A DNA stretch of 64,000 nucleotides. Origin: Microplitis mediator. Lineage: Eukaryota; Arthropoda; Insecta; Hymenoptera; Braconidae. Numbering within the stretch: the stretch's first letter is position 1; each line of letters starts with the position of its first letter. The position numbers were made by a program, and so were the translations under genes. Below are positions 1 through 10,353 of this stretch, in pieces. Location: assembly GCF_029852145.1 (NCBI RefSeq), contig NC_079975.1, positions 868,001 through 932,000 on the forward strand, given 5' to 3'. The notes below the pieces were generated by a model, which was not told where the DNA came from, made no database searches, and saw only the letters and a list, made by a program, of their open reading frames with translations.

Positions 1-634
1 GTTTTTTTAATCTATAAACACTTTGATTTTGCAGTAAACATCGACTGTCAGTCGACAGAGTTTTAGAGTTTGGATTAAATTCCGGTGCAAAGTCTCGAGT
101 CTGTAGTATATGTATATGTATATATATGTATGTAAGGAAATTCTAAAATTGCGGTAAATAAAAGACAAGACAACAGCAGAAGGCGCAACATCGATCTCTG
201 GTTGATGAAATAGTCAACTTGTAATTTTCTAGTCGGTGAATTTCACTTCACCGGGTTCTTCTATTTATCTTACTCTGGATCACCGAGAAAAAAAGTTATA
301 AAAATAGTTACCCGGAGGAATAATTTATTTTACTTTGGACAGTTTTGTAATTTAAATTTCCCGCCCTAGAAATATATAAATAAAATTCCGTGTGATCAAT
401 ATTTATAAAAGTACTGAATACTTTTACAATTATTAATGATTTCATTTATTTATTTAGAGTCCAGTTACTTTTTCATTTAAAAAGTTTTCGCCTCAAGTCG
501 CAACTCAGTGGAGTGAAATTTGACCGGAGAGAAAAAATTTATTAAACCGCGAAACTAAACTCAATATCAGCGGAGTCTAATTTTACTTGATAAATTTTTT
601 ACCCCTGTATTAAAAATAAATAAATAAATCATAC
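1..634. other. Receptor intron 4 (partial), nothing further recognised
   Basis: AT-rich sequence with ordinary low-complexity runs. No open frame with recognisable protein similarity and no clear repeat boundary. Confidence 0.5.
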
Positions 635-959
635 CCATTGCGAGAGCGATTAGATTCAAGACTCAGTTGCTGTTGTTGATGTGAAGTTGATTTTGGCGTA
701 ACAATGGGCGTCTGATCAGCGGTAAAATTACCCATTCCCTCAAGACCCTTTGACAACTTGAGCATTTCGGCGCCAAAAGCTTGCAATGCCAATACCGCGG
801 ACGGTGGCGGTTTACTCTCAGGCATCCAAAGCTCTTGGGTATCCAAAGTAGTCGGCTCCGTGTCTGTAGACGCTGCCGATGTGTGCTGTGGTGTACCACT
901 ACTTCCGGCACTTCCTTTACTTACAAGCAAACGTCGCCAAGTGCCGTGTCTGTCGAAAC
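635..959 (-). CDS. 5-HT2A: 5-HT2-type serotonin receptor, exon 4 (third intracellular loop), gene continues left of window
   Basis: Minus-strand exon of 325 nt with acceptor TTGCAG and donor GG|GTATGA. It opens with two bases that complete the codon begun by exon 3, giving a join that reads through in frame (…GGTPG then FDRHGTWRRLL). It encodes a Ser/Thr/Gln-rich stretch with a conserved-looking core AEMLKLSKGLEGM and a QQQQ run. I read it as the long third intracellular loop between TM5 and TM6 of an insect 5-HT2 receptor, where G-protein coupling and desensitisation determinants lie. TM6, TM7 and the C-tail must lie to the left of base 1. The exon ends in phase 2. Assignment rests on colinearity with exons 1-3 and on the TWRRLL motif that I associate with the Drosophila 5-HT2A loop; the loop alone would not identify the family. 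Confidence 0.8.
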
Positions 960-1900
960 CTGCAATTCATTTCCCATTAATTAGTCAGCCTTCGAAGACT
1001 CGATTTTATCGTAATTAAAATTTTAAAAAAAGCGCGAAATTGAATTTTATGAAGGCGGGTACGGTGATGTAGGTTTCTTAAAATTTTTATTTTTTTTTGG
1101 CGATATGAGGAGCGGCGATGACGGCGGCGTCAGAAAATAAAATGCAAGTTCATGTGCACGCGAGATAACGAATTGGGGCGTAACTGCCGGTTTATCCCTC
1201 GACCTCTTTTTTTCTGACCAGTCGATGTTGGCAAATCCGACTGTTATTTTTACTGACTTTTAGCCTCCGCCTTACTCTTAGTCTGAGTCTTACTCCACAA
1301 CTGCAGTTGAATTGTAGCAGAAAGTGACGTGCTTTTAAAATTTAACCCAGTCATGCTTTTAACTTTTTGAGTTGAACTTTACAAACAGCAAATTACTCGA
1401 TACTAATCTTTATTTTTATTTTTATCTTAAAACATTCACGCTAGCTTACCATTTATTTTAAATATTTTAATGGGAAAAAAGAAGACAAGTATTTTATTTT
1501 ATTATGTCATTTATATTTTATTTTTTTCGAGTTGCCCGACGATTTCACAGATATTAGATACCTTCAGTGTTGTAAATAAAAGTAATGAGAGTTTTTTTAA
1601 TGATGTTCGTCCATTTAAAATATTATATGAAAGCTTTTGTAATTATAATTATTTTTAAAAAAACTGAGGAGGCTTGAAAAGATTCACTACATTTAATTTA
1701 TGAGAATACACACTTTTAATTATTATATAAATTTTGAAGTCTCTTGATATTTATTTTTTATATTTAATAGTTTACTTTTTATAAAAAAATATTTCATTTT
1801 TTAATAAATATTTGATTGCTTATGAATGAAATTCATTGATTTTAATTACTGGCTTACAAATAACAGAAAATTTTATTTTTTATAAGAAAATTAAATTAAT
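960..1900. other. Receptor intron 3, left part; no gene seen
   Basis: Intron sequence to the right of exon 4. A frame at 1470-1658 is short, AT-rich and has no recognisable domain; I treat it as chance. Confidence 0.5.
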
Positions 1901-1904
1901 CAAT

Positions 1905-2450
1905 TAAAAATTTCTAATTAAAATTTTTTATCAAACATTTAAAATTAAAATTTCTTATCAAAAATTCAAAATCAAAATTTGGAGTTTAAATTTTCTATCA
2001 AAACTTCAAAATCAAAATTTTTAATTCAAATTTCTTATCAAAAATTCAAAATCCAAATTTCTTATTAAAATTTTTTATCAAACATTTAAAATCAAAATTT
2101 CTTATCAAAAATTCAAAATCCAAATTTTTAATTCAAATTTCTTATCAAGAATTTAAAAGCGAAATTTCTAATTAAAATTTTGAATTCAAATTTCTTATCA
2201 AAAATTCAAAATCCAAATTTCTTATTAAAATTTTTTATCGAAAATTCAAAATCCAAATTTCTTATTAAAATTCTTTATCAAACATTCAAAATCAAAATTT
2301 TTAATTCAAATTTCTTATCAAAAATTCAAAATCCAAATTTCTTATTAAAATTTTTTATCAAACATTTAAAATCAAAATTTCTAATTTAAATTTCTTATCA
2401 AAAATTAAAAATCCAAATTTCTAATTCAAATTTTTTATCAAAACCAAATG
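1905..2450. repeat. AT-rich minisatellite, ~40-bp-scale imperfect units
   Basis: Many imperfect copies of blocks such as AAATTTCTTATCAAAAATTC and AAAATTTTTTATCAAACATT alternate without a fixed long period. The block is intronic and the open frame across it is a by-product of the repeat. Confidence 0.8.
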
Positions 2451-3123
2451 TTATAATCAGTAATGGTAAAACAAAAAATCAACTTGAATTCTTTTAACTG
2501 AAGTTACTTGACCTATTGTGTAATATAACATAACACGTAAGTGTTTGTGACCTCAGTAAATTAGTGAGTAGTAAGTGACTGAGGAGTGAAAGCTCGAGCC
2601 AGTAGTAACAGCACATATATGTCCAGACTAAATCCTCTTACTGATTCCCCTTCACCAGTCATTAAATATTATTTATGCTTCTACAAATACGACAAATAAA
2701 ATCGATCTTTTTTTTTAATTATTCAGTCCACTCAGCAACGCGATAAATGAAACTATTTTTGATAAAATCAATATTTCCAGCCCTCATTCTAGCGAGAAAT
2801 TTTAGTTAATCACCAAAAAGCAAGAAAAGTATCTCAACTGGGTGAGTGGCTCTCATTCGCTTATAATTTAACCAGTTCCGCTCTCATAAAATGACGAGAT
2901 TAAAGTTTTCATTAGTAGTCTCTCAGATAGTAAATACTTGGCCGCAAATTTAAACTAAAACTTTGGCTCAGTGGTCACGTGGATTTAACATCTCTGATGC
3001 GCATCAAAGTTACCTTATTTCCCTTTCCTTTATTTAAATTCCGTATACCCTACATCTAAATTTAATCAACATTCATACAAATATATACACCAGTTCCAAG
3101 TTAGTTCAAACAAATATAAAAAT

Positions 3124-3970
3124 AATTAATATTTCTTTCTCTTTTTACAAATCAAATTTTAGCGCCAAAGTTTTTTCGTCTCTACCGTTGATCAAATCAA
3201 GGGCCAATAAGTTTGCAATTCTGATGTTATTCGAAAAACATTTTTTTGAAATTCTTCCATTATCGGTAACTCTCGAAGTAATTTTTAAGGCTGCCTCGAA
3301 AACCTCGAGATCTGTTCAAAATTCGGTTTTTGAAAATCGCGCCAAAAACAAAATTTCCTTTTTGTTTAAATTTTAAAATTTTTTAGCGGAAAGTTAAAAA
3401 AAAACATAATTAATATTTCTTTCTCTTTTTACAAATCAAATTTTAGCGCCAAAGTTTTTTCGTTCTACCGTTGAACAAATCAAGGGTCAATAAGTTTGAA
3501 ATTCTGATGTTATTCATAAAACCTTTTTTTGAAATTATTTCATCATCGGTAACTCTCGAACTAATTATTTAGGCAGCTTGGAAAACCTCGAGATCAGTTC
3601 AAAATTCGGTTTTTGAAAATCGCGCCAAAAAAAAATTTTCCTTTTTGTTTAAATTTTAAAATTTTTTAGCGGAAAGTTAAAAAAAAAAACATAATTAATA
3701 TTTCTTTCTCTTGTTACAAATCAAATTTTAGCGCCAAAGTTTTTTCGTCTCTACCGTTGAAAAAATCAAGGGTCAATAAATTTGAAATTCTGATGTTATT
3801 CATAAAACATTTTTTTGAAATTATTTCATCATCGGTAACCCTCGAACTAATTATTTAGGCTGCTTGGAAAACCGCGAGATCTGTTCAAAATTCGGTTTTT
3901 GAAAATCGCGCCAAAAAAAAAATTTTCCTTTTTATTTAAATTTTAAATTTTTTTAGCGGGAAGTTTAAAA
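3124..3970. repeat. Tandem repeat, three copies of a ~285-bp unit
   Basis: Copies start at 3124, 3408 and 3693, each with AATTAATATTTCTTTCTC and ending near TTTTAGCGGAAAGTT. Each carries TCAAATTTTAGCGCCAAAGT and TCAAAATTCGGTTTTTGAAA. Copies differ by scattered substitutions and small indels. No start codon or coding bias. Confidence 0.9.
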
Positions 3971-4260
3971 ACAAACAAACACATTAACTAAATTATGAAA
4001 CATGGTAGCTGTTAATCGGATTAAAACGTAACGTCTGGCAGGAACAGCCTCTCAGAATTACACCCAGACGAATCCGACATCGCGACATCGCCGGTGACGA
4101 GTTTGTGTTGATAAACTTCGTCACCAGTGGGAATAATGTCTGACGTAGTTTCAGTCGAGCCCGAAATGCGTACGTCAACGAAATGTAAATAGCCGGCCCT
4201 TATTTGCCGTTCAATAAAACTGTTTCCAATTCATGAGAGTGGGTTGCGTGGGAAATAACA
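3971..4260. other. Possible decayed retroelement tail
   Basis: A GC-richer block (about 4000-4230) ends with GCCGTTCAATAAAACTGTTT, which resembles the polyadenylation region of an LTR or a retrotransposon 3' end. I cannot define both boundaries or a target duplication. No coding region assigned. Confidence 0.25.
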
Positions 4261-4445
4261 ACACTTTTATTAGATCTGTCTCGATCCAGCTTCGGAACTA
4301 ATGGACGCTACTGTAGACCGAGTCTTCAAAGACATCTCGAGACTGTCTAGTCCACAATTTAACTTTAACTCATTTGGTATCAACTCAGCTCGTGCATGCA
4401 AACATGTCTACTCATATAATGATAATGATAATAATAATAACTCAC

Positions 4446-4614
4446 CTGGTGTCCCACCAATATTCTGACGTTGCTCAGCCAAGAGTCGAACCGTCAGAGC
4501 GTACGTGAGCAGCATAACGCCTAACGGGATGTAAAAGCAGATTATGCTGCCGATCAACTTGTAAAGCGGGTCGGGGATTTGGCAGGCGCCGTCGACTAAT
4601 ACTGACGCATCATC
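4446..4614 (-). CDS. 5-HT2A: 5-HT2-type serotonin receptor, exon 3 (extracellular loop 2 to TM5)
   Basis: Minus-strand exon of 169 nt, acceptor TTAAAG, donor CCAG|GTGAG. It encodes DDASVLVDGACQIPDP, then a hydrophobic TM5 (LIGSIICFYIPLGVMLLTYA) and LTVRLLAEQRQNIGG at the start of loop 3. The Cys in GACQIPDP is the extracellular-loop-2 cysteine that pairs with the TM3 cysteine in class A receptors. The FYIP proline of TM5 is present. It starts in phase 0, matching exon 2 ending at …SLMYSQ, and ends with one spare base, matching exon 4. The sequence is the insect 5-HT2 signature rather than dopamine or octopamine. PSMD1 exons lie between this exon and exon 2 on the other strand. Confidence 0.92.
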
Positions 4615-4981
4615 CTTTAATAACACAAAACAACCCTATTTACAGTATTTTGTAACCTTGTTTTATTTATTCATTAATAATTTATCAATAAATTCATTTT
4701 TCGATGATTTATTCCCGTATTTCTGTAGAAAGTCAACTAATTCGGGAGATTTTCAATTTTTTTTTATTTTTGTTTGTACGGACATGCGATAACTCTTGAA
4801 ATATTGAATGGGTTTTTTTATGACAGCTTTCAAAATGAATTACGAGTGAAATCTGATTGAAAGTTTTTGTAAAAATAATTATTTTAAAAATAAGAAAATT
4901 TTGAAAAAATGTTTTTTCTGTGGTAATTTAGGGGTCATTTGTTGCCGGTATTGAATAAAACGAAATGATATTTTTTTTCAG

Positions 4982-5316
4982 GACACCGGAGCAGTGCCCG
5001 AGTGTCGTTTCATTGCTGGCAGAAAGCTACAACCCACATGTGAGGTATGGGGCGGCGATGGCATTGGGAATAGCGTGTGCGGGTACGGGTCTCAAAGAAG
5101 CTATTGCGTTGCTGGATCCTATGACCAACGACCCAGTAAACTTTGTACGTCAGGGAGCCCTGATAGCATCCGCTATGATTCTCATTCAGCAAACCGAAGC
5201 AACTTGTCCTCGTGTCAAAGATTTCCGTGCGCTTTATGCCAAAGTCGTTGTCGATAAACACGAAGACGTTATGGCTAAATTCGGTGCCATTCTAGCTCAA
5301 GGAATCATTGATGCAG
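4982..5316 (+). CDS. PSMD1: 26S proteasome non-ATPase subunit 1 (PSMD1/Rpn2), internal exon
   Basis: Plus-strand exon with acceptor TTTTTTCAG and donor GCAG|GTAATT. It encodes TPEQCPSVVSLLAESYNPHV, the RYGAAMALGIACAGTG repeat, TNDPVNFVRQGALIASAMI and DVMAKFGAILAQGIIDAG. These are proteasome/cyclosome (PC) repeats of Rpn2, the large scaffold subunit at the base of the 19S regulatory particle that binds the ubiquitin receptor Rpn13. Similarity to animal PSMD1 is high and gap-free. The exon opens on the last base of an Arg codon, so at least one further exon must lie upstream; none is visible in 1-4981, where receptor exons occur on the other strand. Confidence 0.95.
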
Positions 5317-5793
5317 GTAATTACTTCCGGTTTAAACTTATATCCATCAAACTTTTAATTGGAGAACTTGAATAATTCCGTAAATATTTTTTATTCACCA
5401 ATTCATCTGCGACTTTTCATCAAAAACAAGCATTACCAATAGTCACTAGAAAGGAAATTTAGTTCTCCACAACTTTTGTCTCTTATAAAAATTCCCGAAA
5501 TTCGTTATTTTCAAAAATATTTCCATTTTAAGTCTTAGAAAAATATGAAAAATTGAGAAATTTTTTTTTTCTTTTATTCAAACGCTCATAACTTTTCGAC
5601 TATCGATCCTACGGATTTTTTTAATGAAACAAAAATTGTAGGAAATTAAATTTCCTTTCTAATGACCACCCACAATGTCAGTTTTTCTTGAAAACTCACT
5701 AACATATCGCCAGTCAAAGTCAGTAGTACGATTTGCTGTTGGTTAATTTTGATGACTTTGATTAATTATTGTTATTTAATTAATTTATTTAAG

Positions 5794-6146
5794 GTGGACG
5801 TAACGTAACAGTGTCCCTACAATCGCGTACCGGACACACAAACATGCTGGCAGTAGTCGGGACTCTAGTATTTACCCAATACTGGTACTGGTTCCCTCTG
5901 ACTCACGCATTAGCGCTCGCATTTACGCCGACTTGTGTGATAGGTTTGAATGCGCAACTAAAAATGCCAAAGCTTGAAATGCGTTCAAATGCAAGGCCTA
6001 GTATTTATGCTTACCCGGCTCCACTTGAGGAAAAGAAACGCGAGGAACGCGAAAAAGTTCAAACCGCGGTGCTGAGTATCGCCGCGAGAGCAAGACGTCG
6101 CGAGTCTGAGCGACGCGCTCGTCTCTCCCACGAAATGATGGAAGTC
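5794..6146 (+). CDS. PSMD1: PSMD1/Rpn2, penultimate PC-repeat and linker exon
   Basis: Acceptor ATTTAAG, donor GAAGTC|GTGAGT. The first two bases complete a Gly codon split with the preceding exon. The translation runs GRNVTVSLQSRTGHTNMLAV, then FTQYWYWFPLTH and FTPTCVIGLN, all strongly conserved in animal Rpn2, followed by KMPKLEMRSNARPSIYAYPA and the start of a charged, Lys/Arg/Glu-rich linker (VLSIAARARRRESERRARLS). The frame is fully open and ends in phase 0. Confidence 0.95.
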
Positions 6147-6263
6147 GTGAGTATTTTAGTCGATCTGAATTAAAAAATTTTAAAGCTCTGATTGATTGAA
6201 CTGTCAAGAGAGCTTCGAATATGCAAATTTTATTTTATTTGTTTTTTTTTCTAACCAAAACAG

Positions 6264-6633
6264 GATCCCCCAGTGGTTGAGGGAAAAGAAGCTGAGTCTA
6301 AAGACACGCCCTCTACATCCGCGTCTTCGTCCTCATCGGCAGTTAAAGACGACAAGAAAAAAGATAAAGAGGACAAAGACAAGAAAGAAAAGGAGGACAA
6401 AGACAAAGATACTAAGGATAACAAAAAAGCTAAAGATGAAGAGAAAAAAGAACCCGAGCCGTCTTTTGAAATTCTGCAAAACCCAGCCCGCGTTTTGCGT
6501 CAGCAGCTAAAGGTCATACAGCTGGTGGAAGGCAGTCAGTATGTTCCTGTCAAGGATGTTCAAATCGGGGGAATTATTATGCTGAAACACATCAAGCCGG
6601 AAACTGAGGAGGAATTGGTTGAACCAGTTGCCG
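6264..6633 (+). CDS. PSMD1: PSMD1/Rpn2, charged linker and C-terminal domain exon
   Basis: Acceptor AAAACAG, donor GCCG|GTGAGT. It encodes an acidic/basic low-complexity linker (Lys/Asp/Glu blocks around 6330-6450), longer than I recall for vertebrate PSMD1, then KEPEPSFEILQNPARVLRQQ and VQIGGIIMLKHIKPETEEEL, the conserved C-terminal beta domain that closes with EELVEPVA. It ends one base into an Ala codon. Confidence 0.94.
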
Positions 6634-7053
6634 GTGAGTCCTTTCAATTATTTTTAAATTTTATGATTCAGTCCAAGCAAATGTTGCTCGAAATGTTTTA
6701 CTTGATACCCGAGCCATGAAAATTAATTTTCAAGCCTATTTTCCGGTTTTCCGGTTATTTTTATCCATATTCGTACGTGCGGAAACACGATAATTTAAAA
6801 ACAACACGACTAATTTCTTGTAAATCAGCTTCGGAAGCCATTTTTCAGTAACACCCATCAGGAATTATCATAAAAATTTTAATTATTCCCTAAGTATTCA
6901 ATGAAAAACTCAATTCCTGTCATTTGCTTTCGGAATGATCCTAGAGCAGGATCCAATCGGAAAAATTTCTTCCCCAAGTTATTTATTTCCACCGAAAGCC
7001 AAAAATTTTTAAAATTATTTATTTTAAATGAACAATATTTATTTACAATACAG

Positions 7054-7124
7054 CATTTGGTCCAAAACCGGATGAAGAAAAAGAAGCTGACCCACCAGAG
7101 CCATTCGAATACACCGAGGACTAA
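7054..7124 (+). CDS. PSMD1: PSMD1/Rpn2, last exon
   Basis: Acceptor TTACAATACAG. The first two bases finish the Ala codon, and the exon reads AFGPKPDEEKEADPPEPFEY then TED and TAA at 7122-7124. The acidic tail with PPEPFEY is the conserved Rpn2 C-terminus that docks Rpn13, so the binding tail is intact. Together the four exons give about 375 residues of uninterrupted frame, which argues for a functional gene end rather than a decayed copy. Confidence 0.94.
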
Positions 7125-7244
7125 AAAAACCAGTAGGTGATTCCGCGCCAGGACTCCGATATTCGCATAAAAATATATAACCAATTACTTATTATTAATA
7201 TGATTTAAATTGTAATAGTACTTTTTTTAAATGTATTCCAATGG

Positions 7245-7250
7245 AATAAA
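7245..7250 (+). terminator. Polyadenylation signal of PSMD1
   Basis: AATAAA 121 bp after the PSMD1 stop codon, in a short AT-rich 3' UTR; no coding signal lies between. The transcript would end about 330 bp short of the antisense receptor exon at 7603. Confidence 0.7.
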
Positions 7251-7602
7251 ATACATTTATTCGAATGCACTTCCTGTTATCCTGAATTATTTCCTCCTGC
7301 TTCGGTCGATCAGTCCAGCGGAAGGGATGACTCATTAATAAATAAAATGAGTGGTTATTTTGATTTATTATTTAGACCGCAATGTCGGTAATTAATTGAA
7401 CGAGCGGCATAAACTTATACCGGGAAATGAAAGCTTATTTGAACGATATATCGCGTATCTATTATCTGTTATCTGTTAAATTAATTAGTGAGGTGGAGGA
7501 TAACAATGATAGTATTTAATTATTAAATTGAATTTTAATTTGAAATTTGAATTTACTAATTAATATGAGTGCAGTAAAGTGTTGATGTGCTCGTTAAATT
7601 AC

Positions 7603-7835
7603 CTGTGAGTACATGAGACTCAGCGGGAGACTCATGGCGATGCTCAGAAGCCAGACGAAGACTATTTTTAAGACCACGCGTTTACGTGTTTTGTTGCGCC
7701 CGAATTTCATCGGATAGCGGAGACTCAGGTAACGATCCACGCTTATTGTGCACAAGTGCATGATACTTGCTGTGCAAAACAGTACGTCCAGACATATCCA
7801 CGCCAGGCAGTAAATTGGAGGCAATGGAAAGTATC
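7603..7835 (-). CDS. 5-HT2A: 5-HT2-type serotonin receptor, exon 2 (TM3 to TM4)
   Basis: Minus-strand exon of 233 nt, acceptor TTGCAG, donor CACAG|GTAATT. The translation starts YFPLPPIYCLAWICLDVLF. It carries the TM3 disulfide cysteine, the amine-binding aspartate of TM3 (CLDV), the DRY motif (ISVDRYLSLRYP) and the loop-2 sequence KFGRNKTRKR, followed by TM4 (VVLKIVFVWLLSIAMSLPL). These residues are near-invariant in insect 5-HT2 receptors, which signal through Gq. The leading two bases complete a glycine codon split with exon 1. The 3' end is phase 0. It lies 350 bp beyond the PSMD1 polyadenylation signal on the opposite strand. Confidence 0.95.
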
Positions 7836-7909
7836 CTGCAACAAAATTTATTTTTATTTTTTATTTTTTGAGTAGTGGGAGAATTCGTTATTTATATCGA
7901 CAGGTACAG

Positions 7910-8449
7910 TTGGGTGAGCCAAAAAAACCAACCTATCGAATTGACGTCTTAAAAATGAACTATATATTGAGAAAAAAATTCTCCCATTGGGCAAAATTTT
8001 TAGGTCAATTTTAAAAGGTGTCGGTAGCCATTTTAAATAACATGCAAAAAAATTTTTTTTGATCAAAAATATTATAACTTTTGAACCATGTGAGACAAAA
8101 ATTCGGCTCTAGAATATTCTTGTAGGGCACTAAATTTCTGAAAAGAAAGTCCTGGGAGTCGAATTTGTAAACTTGATATTTCGTATACTCACAGGCTATC
8201 AAAGTCTAGAGTAAACAGAATCATACAAATTTAAGGCTTTATTTGGATTTTCCAAATACTTTTCTTTTATTGTGATCGATAGCAAAATATTATTTGTAAC
8301 AACGTGGATATTGTTGGTGATTTCATTGCACTACATGTAGAACAAATTTTCTCGTAGTATTGACATTTTTAATAATAAAGCCTCAAATTTGTATGATTCT
8401 GTTTACTCTAGACATAAATTCGATAGGTTGGTTTTTTTTGCTCACCCTA
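7910..8449. mobile_element. Non-autonomous hAT-like inverted-repeat element, TIR TAGGGTGAGC
   Basis: Direct repeats AGGTACAG at 7902-7909 and 8450-8457 are an exact 8-bp target duplication. The outer arms (from 7910: GGGTGAGCCAAAAAAACC…; to 8449: …GGTTGGTTTTTTTTGCTCACCCTA) are complementary, and inner arms 8204-8240 and 8377-8413 are also complementary (TAGAGTAAACAGAATCATAC). The left arm carries about 255 bp that the right arm lacks, so one arm gained or lost sequence. 8-bp duplications are typical of hAT elements; no transposase is present. Confidence 0.85.
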
Positions 8450-8469
8450 AGGTACAGTAATTATTTATA

Positions 8470-9300
8470 ATTTGCTATGGCTCACTATTTTAATTCTCAA
8501 GATTTTTTGTAGATTTCAAAACTTCGGACATGAAATTGTCGAAATTTCAAAAAAGTTTTTTTTTGGTCGGTCATTTTATTTTTCCAGGTCTCGAAAAATG
8601 TTCAGAAGCTTTCTCTCGATAGAATTTCATCAATTTTGGTTTTTTGTTCCTTTTTCGAAAGTTTTCAAATATCGAACACCGAAAATTTTACAAATTTCAA
8701 AAACTTTTTGTTTTTTGTCCGCCATTTTATTTTTCTGGGTCTCAAAAACTAATGAAAAATTTTCTTTAGACCGTAAACTCAATCAATTTTATTTTTTATT
8801 CATTTTTCTGAAGATTTTCCGATGCTAGATACCGAAAATAGAAGAAATTTCAATAGCTTTTTTTTCTACCCGCCATTTTGTTTCAAAAACTTGAAAACTC
8901 AAACTCAGATATTTCTGCATTTTTTATCTCTGTTTTAAAGAACAAACGTTTAATTAGATCTGATAGTAAGAATACTCGTAAATTTATGCATAAAATCGAT
9001 CGCGCTCATTTCCCGCCAACTTTTCCCGTGAACTAAAAGGCGCTTCCGCCAGGTCTCAGAAAATTTCTAAAGACTTCCTCTAAACTAAGAACCCAATAAA
9101 GTTTCAACAATTCTGTCCTTTTTTTTTTTTTTCTAAATTTTCGATGGGCAAACAACAAAACTTCGCGAAAATCCATTTTTTATCCGCCATTTCGCGTGAA
9201 AATTTTTTTGCCTCAAAATCTGCCCAGTTCACATTTGCTGCCGCAAATTTCTTCTTAATTTAAAAAAATCTAGCAGCCAATTTTTGTGTCAGAGATCGTA
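8470..9300. repeat. Degenerate ~150-bp repeats
   Basis: Diverged copies of a module containing GCCATTTTATTTTTC, then GGTCTCRAAAA, recur near 8570, 8720, 8870, 9020-9060 and 9190. They are too diverged to set borders. Nothing coding. Confidence 0.5.
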
Positions 9301-10233
9301 GACAAAAATCTCATAAATTAGGAGCGAATAAATAAATCGATTGAAATATTTGTTGGCGATAAAGAAAAATAAATTTATTAGGGCGCTATTGTAGAGCAAC
9401 AAACAAATAACAGAGCATTCTTAATTATACTCTAGTGTAAAAAGAGAATTCATTCATCCCCGTAGGGGAAAATAAAAGTAGATGTGTCGATTACCTTTTT
9501 TTTTTCGTTTTTTTTTATTTTGCTCATAATTTTTTTTTATTTTTCCGTGGCATTCACATCTATCCTATCCTACGAACGTAGATTTCGTGCCAGCGGAACT
9601 GGGTAATTTGATATCCGCATTTCTATCAGCTTTTGCTTCATACTTCGCTTTCAGCATGACTCGGCTTTGTGAAAATAAACAACTAAAAATTACGTAAAAA
9701 ATAAAAATAAACTGAAAATAGTATGTAAAGTAAAATGGTTTAAATTAAATTCGCGGAAAATATAAACGCCGTGAGGAAAAATTTTATTGTTCGAATATAA
9801 CCAACTGTAATTCTATTGCGCAATTATCATGTATTTCATTCGTTTGCGTAATTTATTTTATTATTATTATTATTATTTTTTTTTTTTTTTGCTTTCATTC
9901 GTTGTTATAAAATATTTTAAAACCGAACATAAAATATTGAGTGACGTAATTTTTATTTTTTTAATGTTAATGTCAAAGTTCTTGAAGTTTAATCGATAAT
10001 TTCCTTTTGGCAAATTTTTGGGCAGTTTCAAAGTCAACTGAATTTTACGCAGCGTAAAATAATTTTCAATATATGACGTATGAAATTTAATTTCTCTAAT
10101 TAACTGAAAAAAAAATTAATAAAAATTATGGATCTTAAGATCAAAACATTTTTCGTGGAACGAAAATAAAAAGACAAAATGAAAAGTCAAAAATCTACTG
10201 AATGTGTTTTCGAAATCTTCGCATAAATTCTAG
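9301..10233. other. Intron, no gene seen
   Basis: AT-rich intron with a (TTA)n/T-tract near 9855-9890. No conserved frame, RNA gene or element border. Confidence 0.5.
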
Positions 10234-10353
10234 CCCATACGAAAAAAATACATATCCGGGCAAATCTGGAATATGTCGCATATATGCAACATATATATAA
10301 ATATGTGTCTCATATATGTGGATTTGCCCGGATATATATTTTTTTCGTATGGG
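10234..10353. mobile_element. Short foldback element (120 bp) with ~33-bp arms
   Basis: CCCATACGAAAAAAATACAT ATCCGGGCAAATC on the left faces GATTTGCCCGGATATATATT TTTTTCGTATGGG on the right. The centre is (AT)-rich. No clean target duplication was found, so this may be an old MITE or a simple palindrome. Confidence 0.65.

Noticed and set aside
4982..7124. Processed pseudogene of PSMD1
   Set aside because: It retains introns with canonical splice sites, an open frame and a polyadenylation signal.
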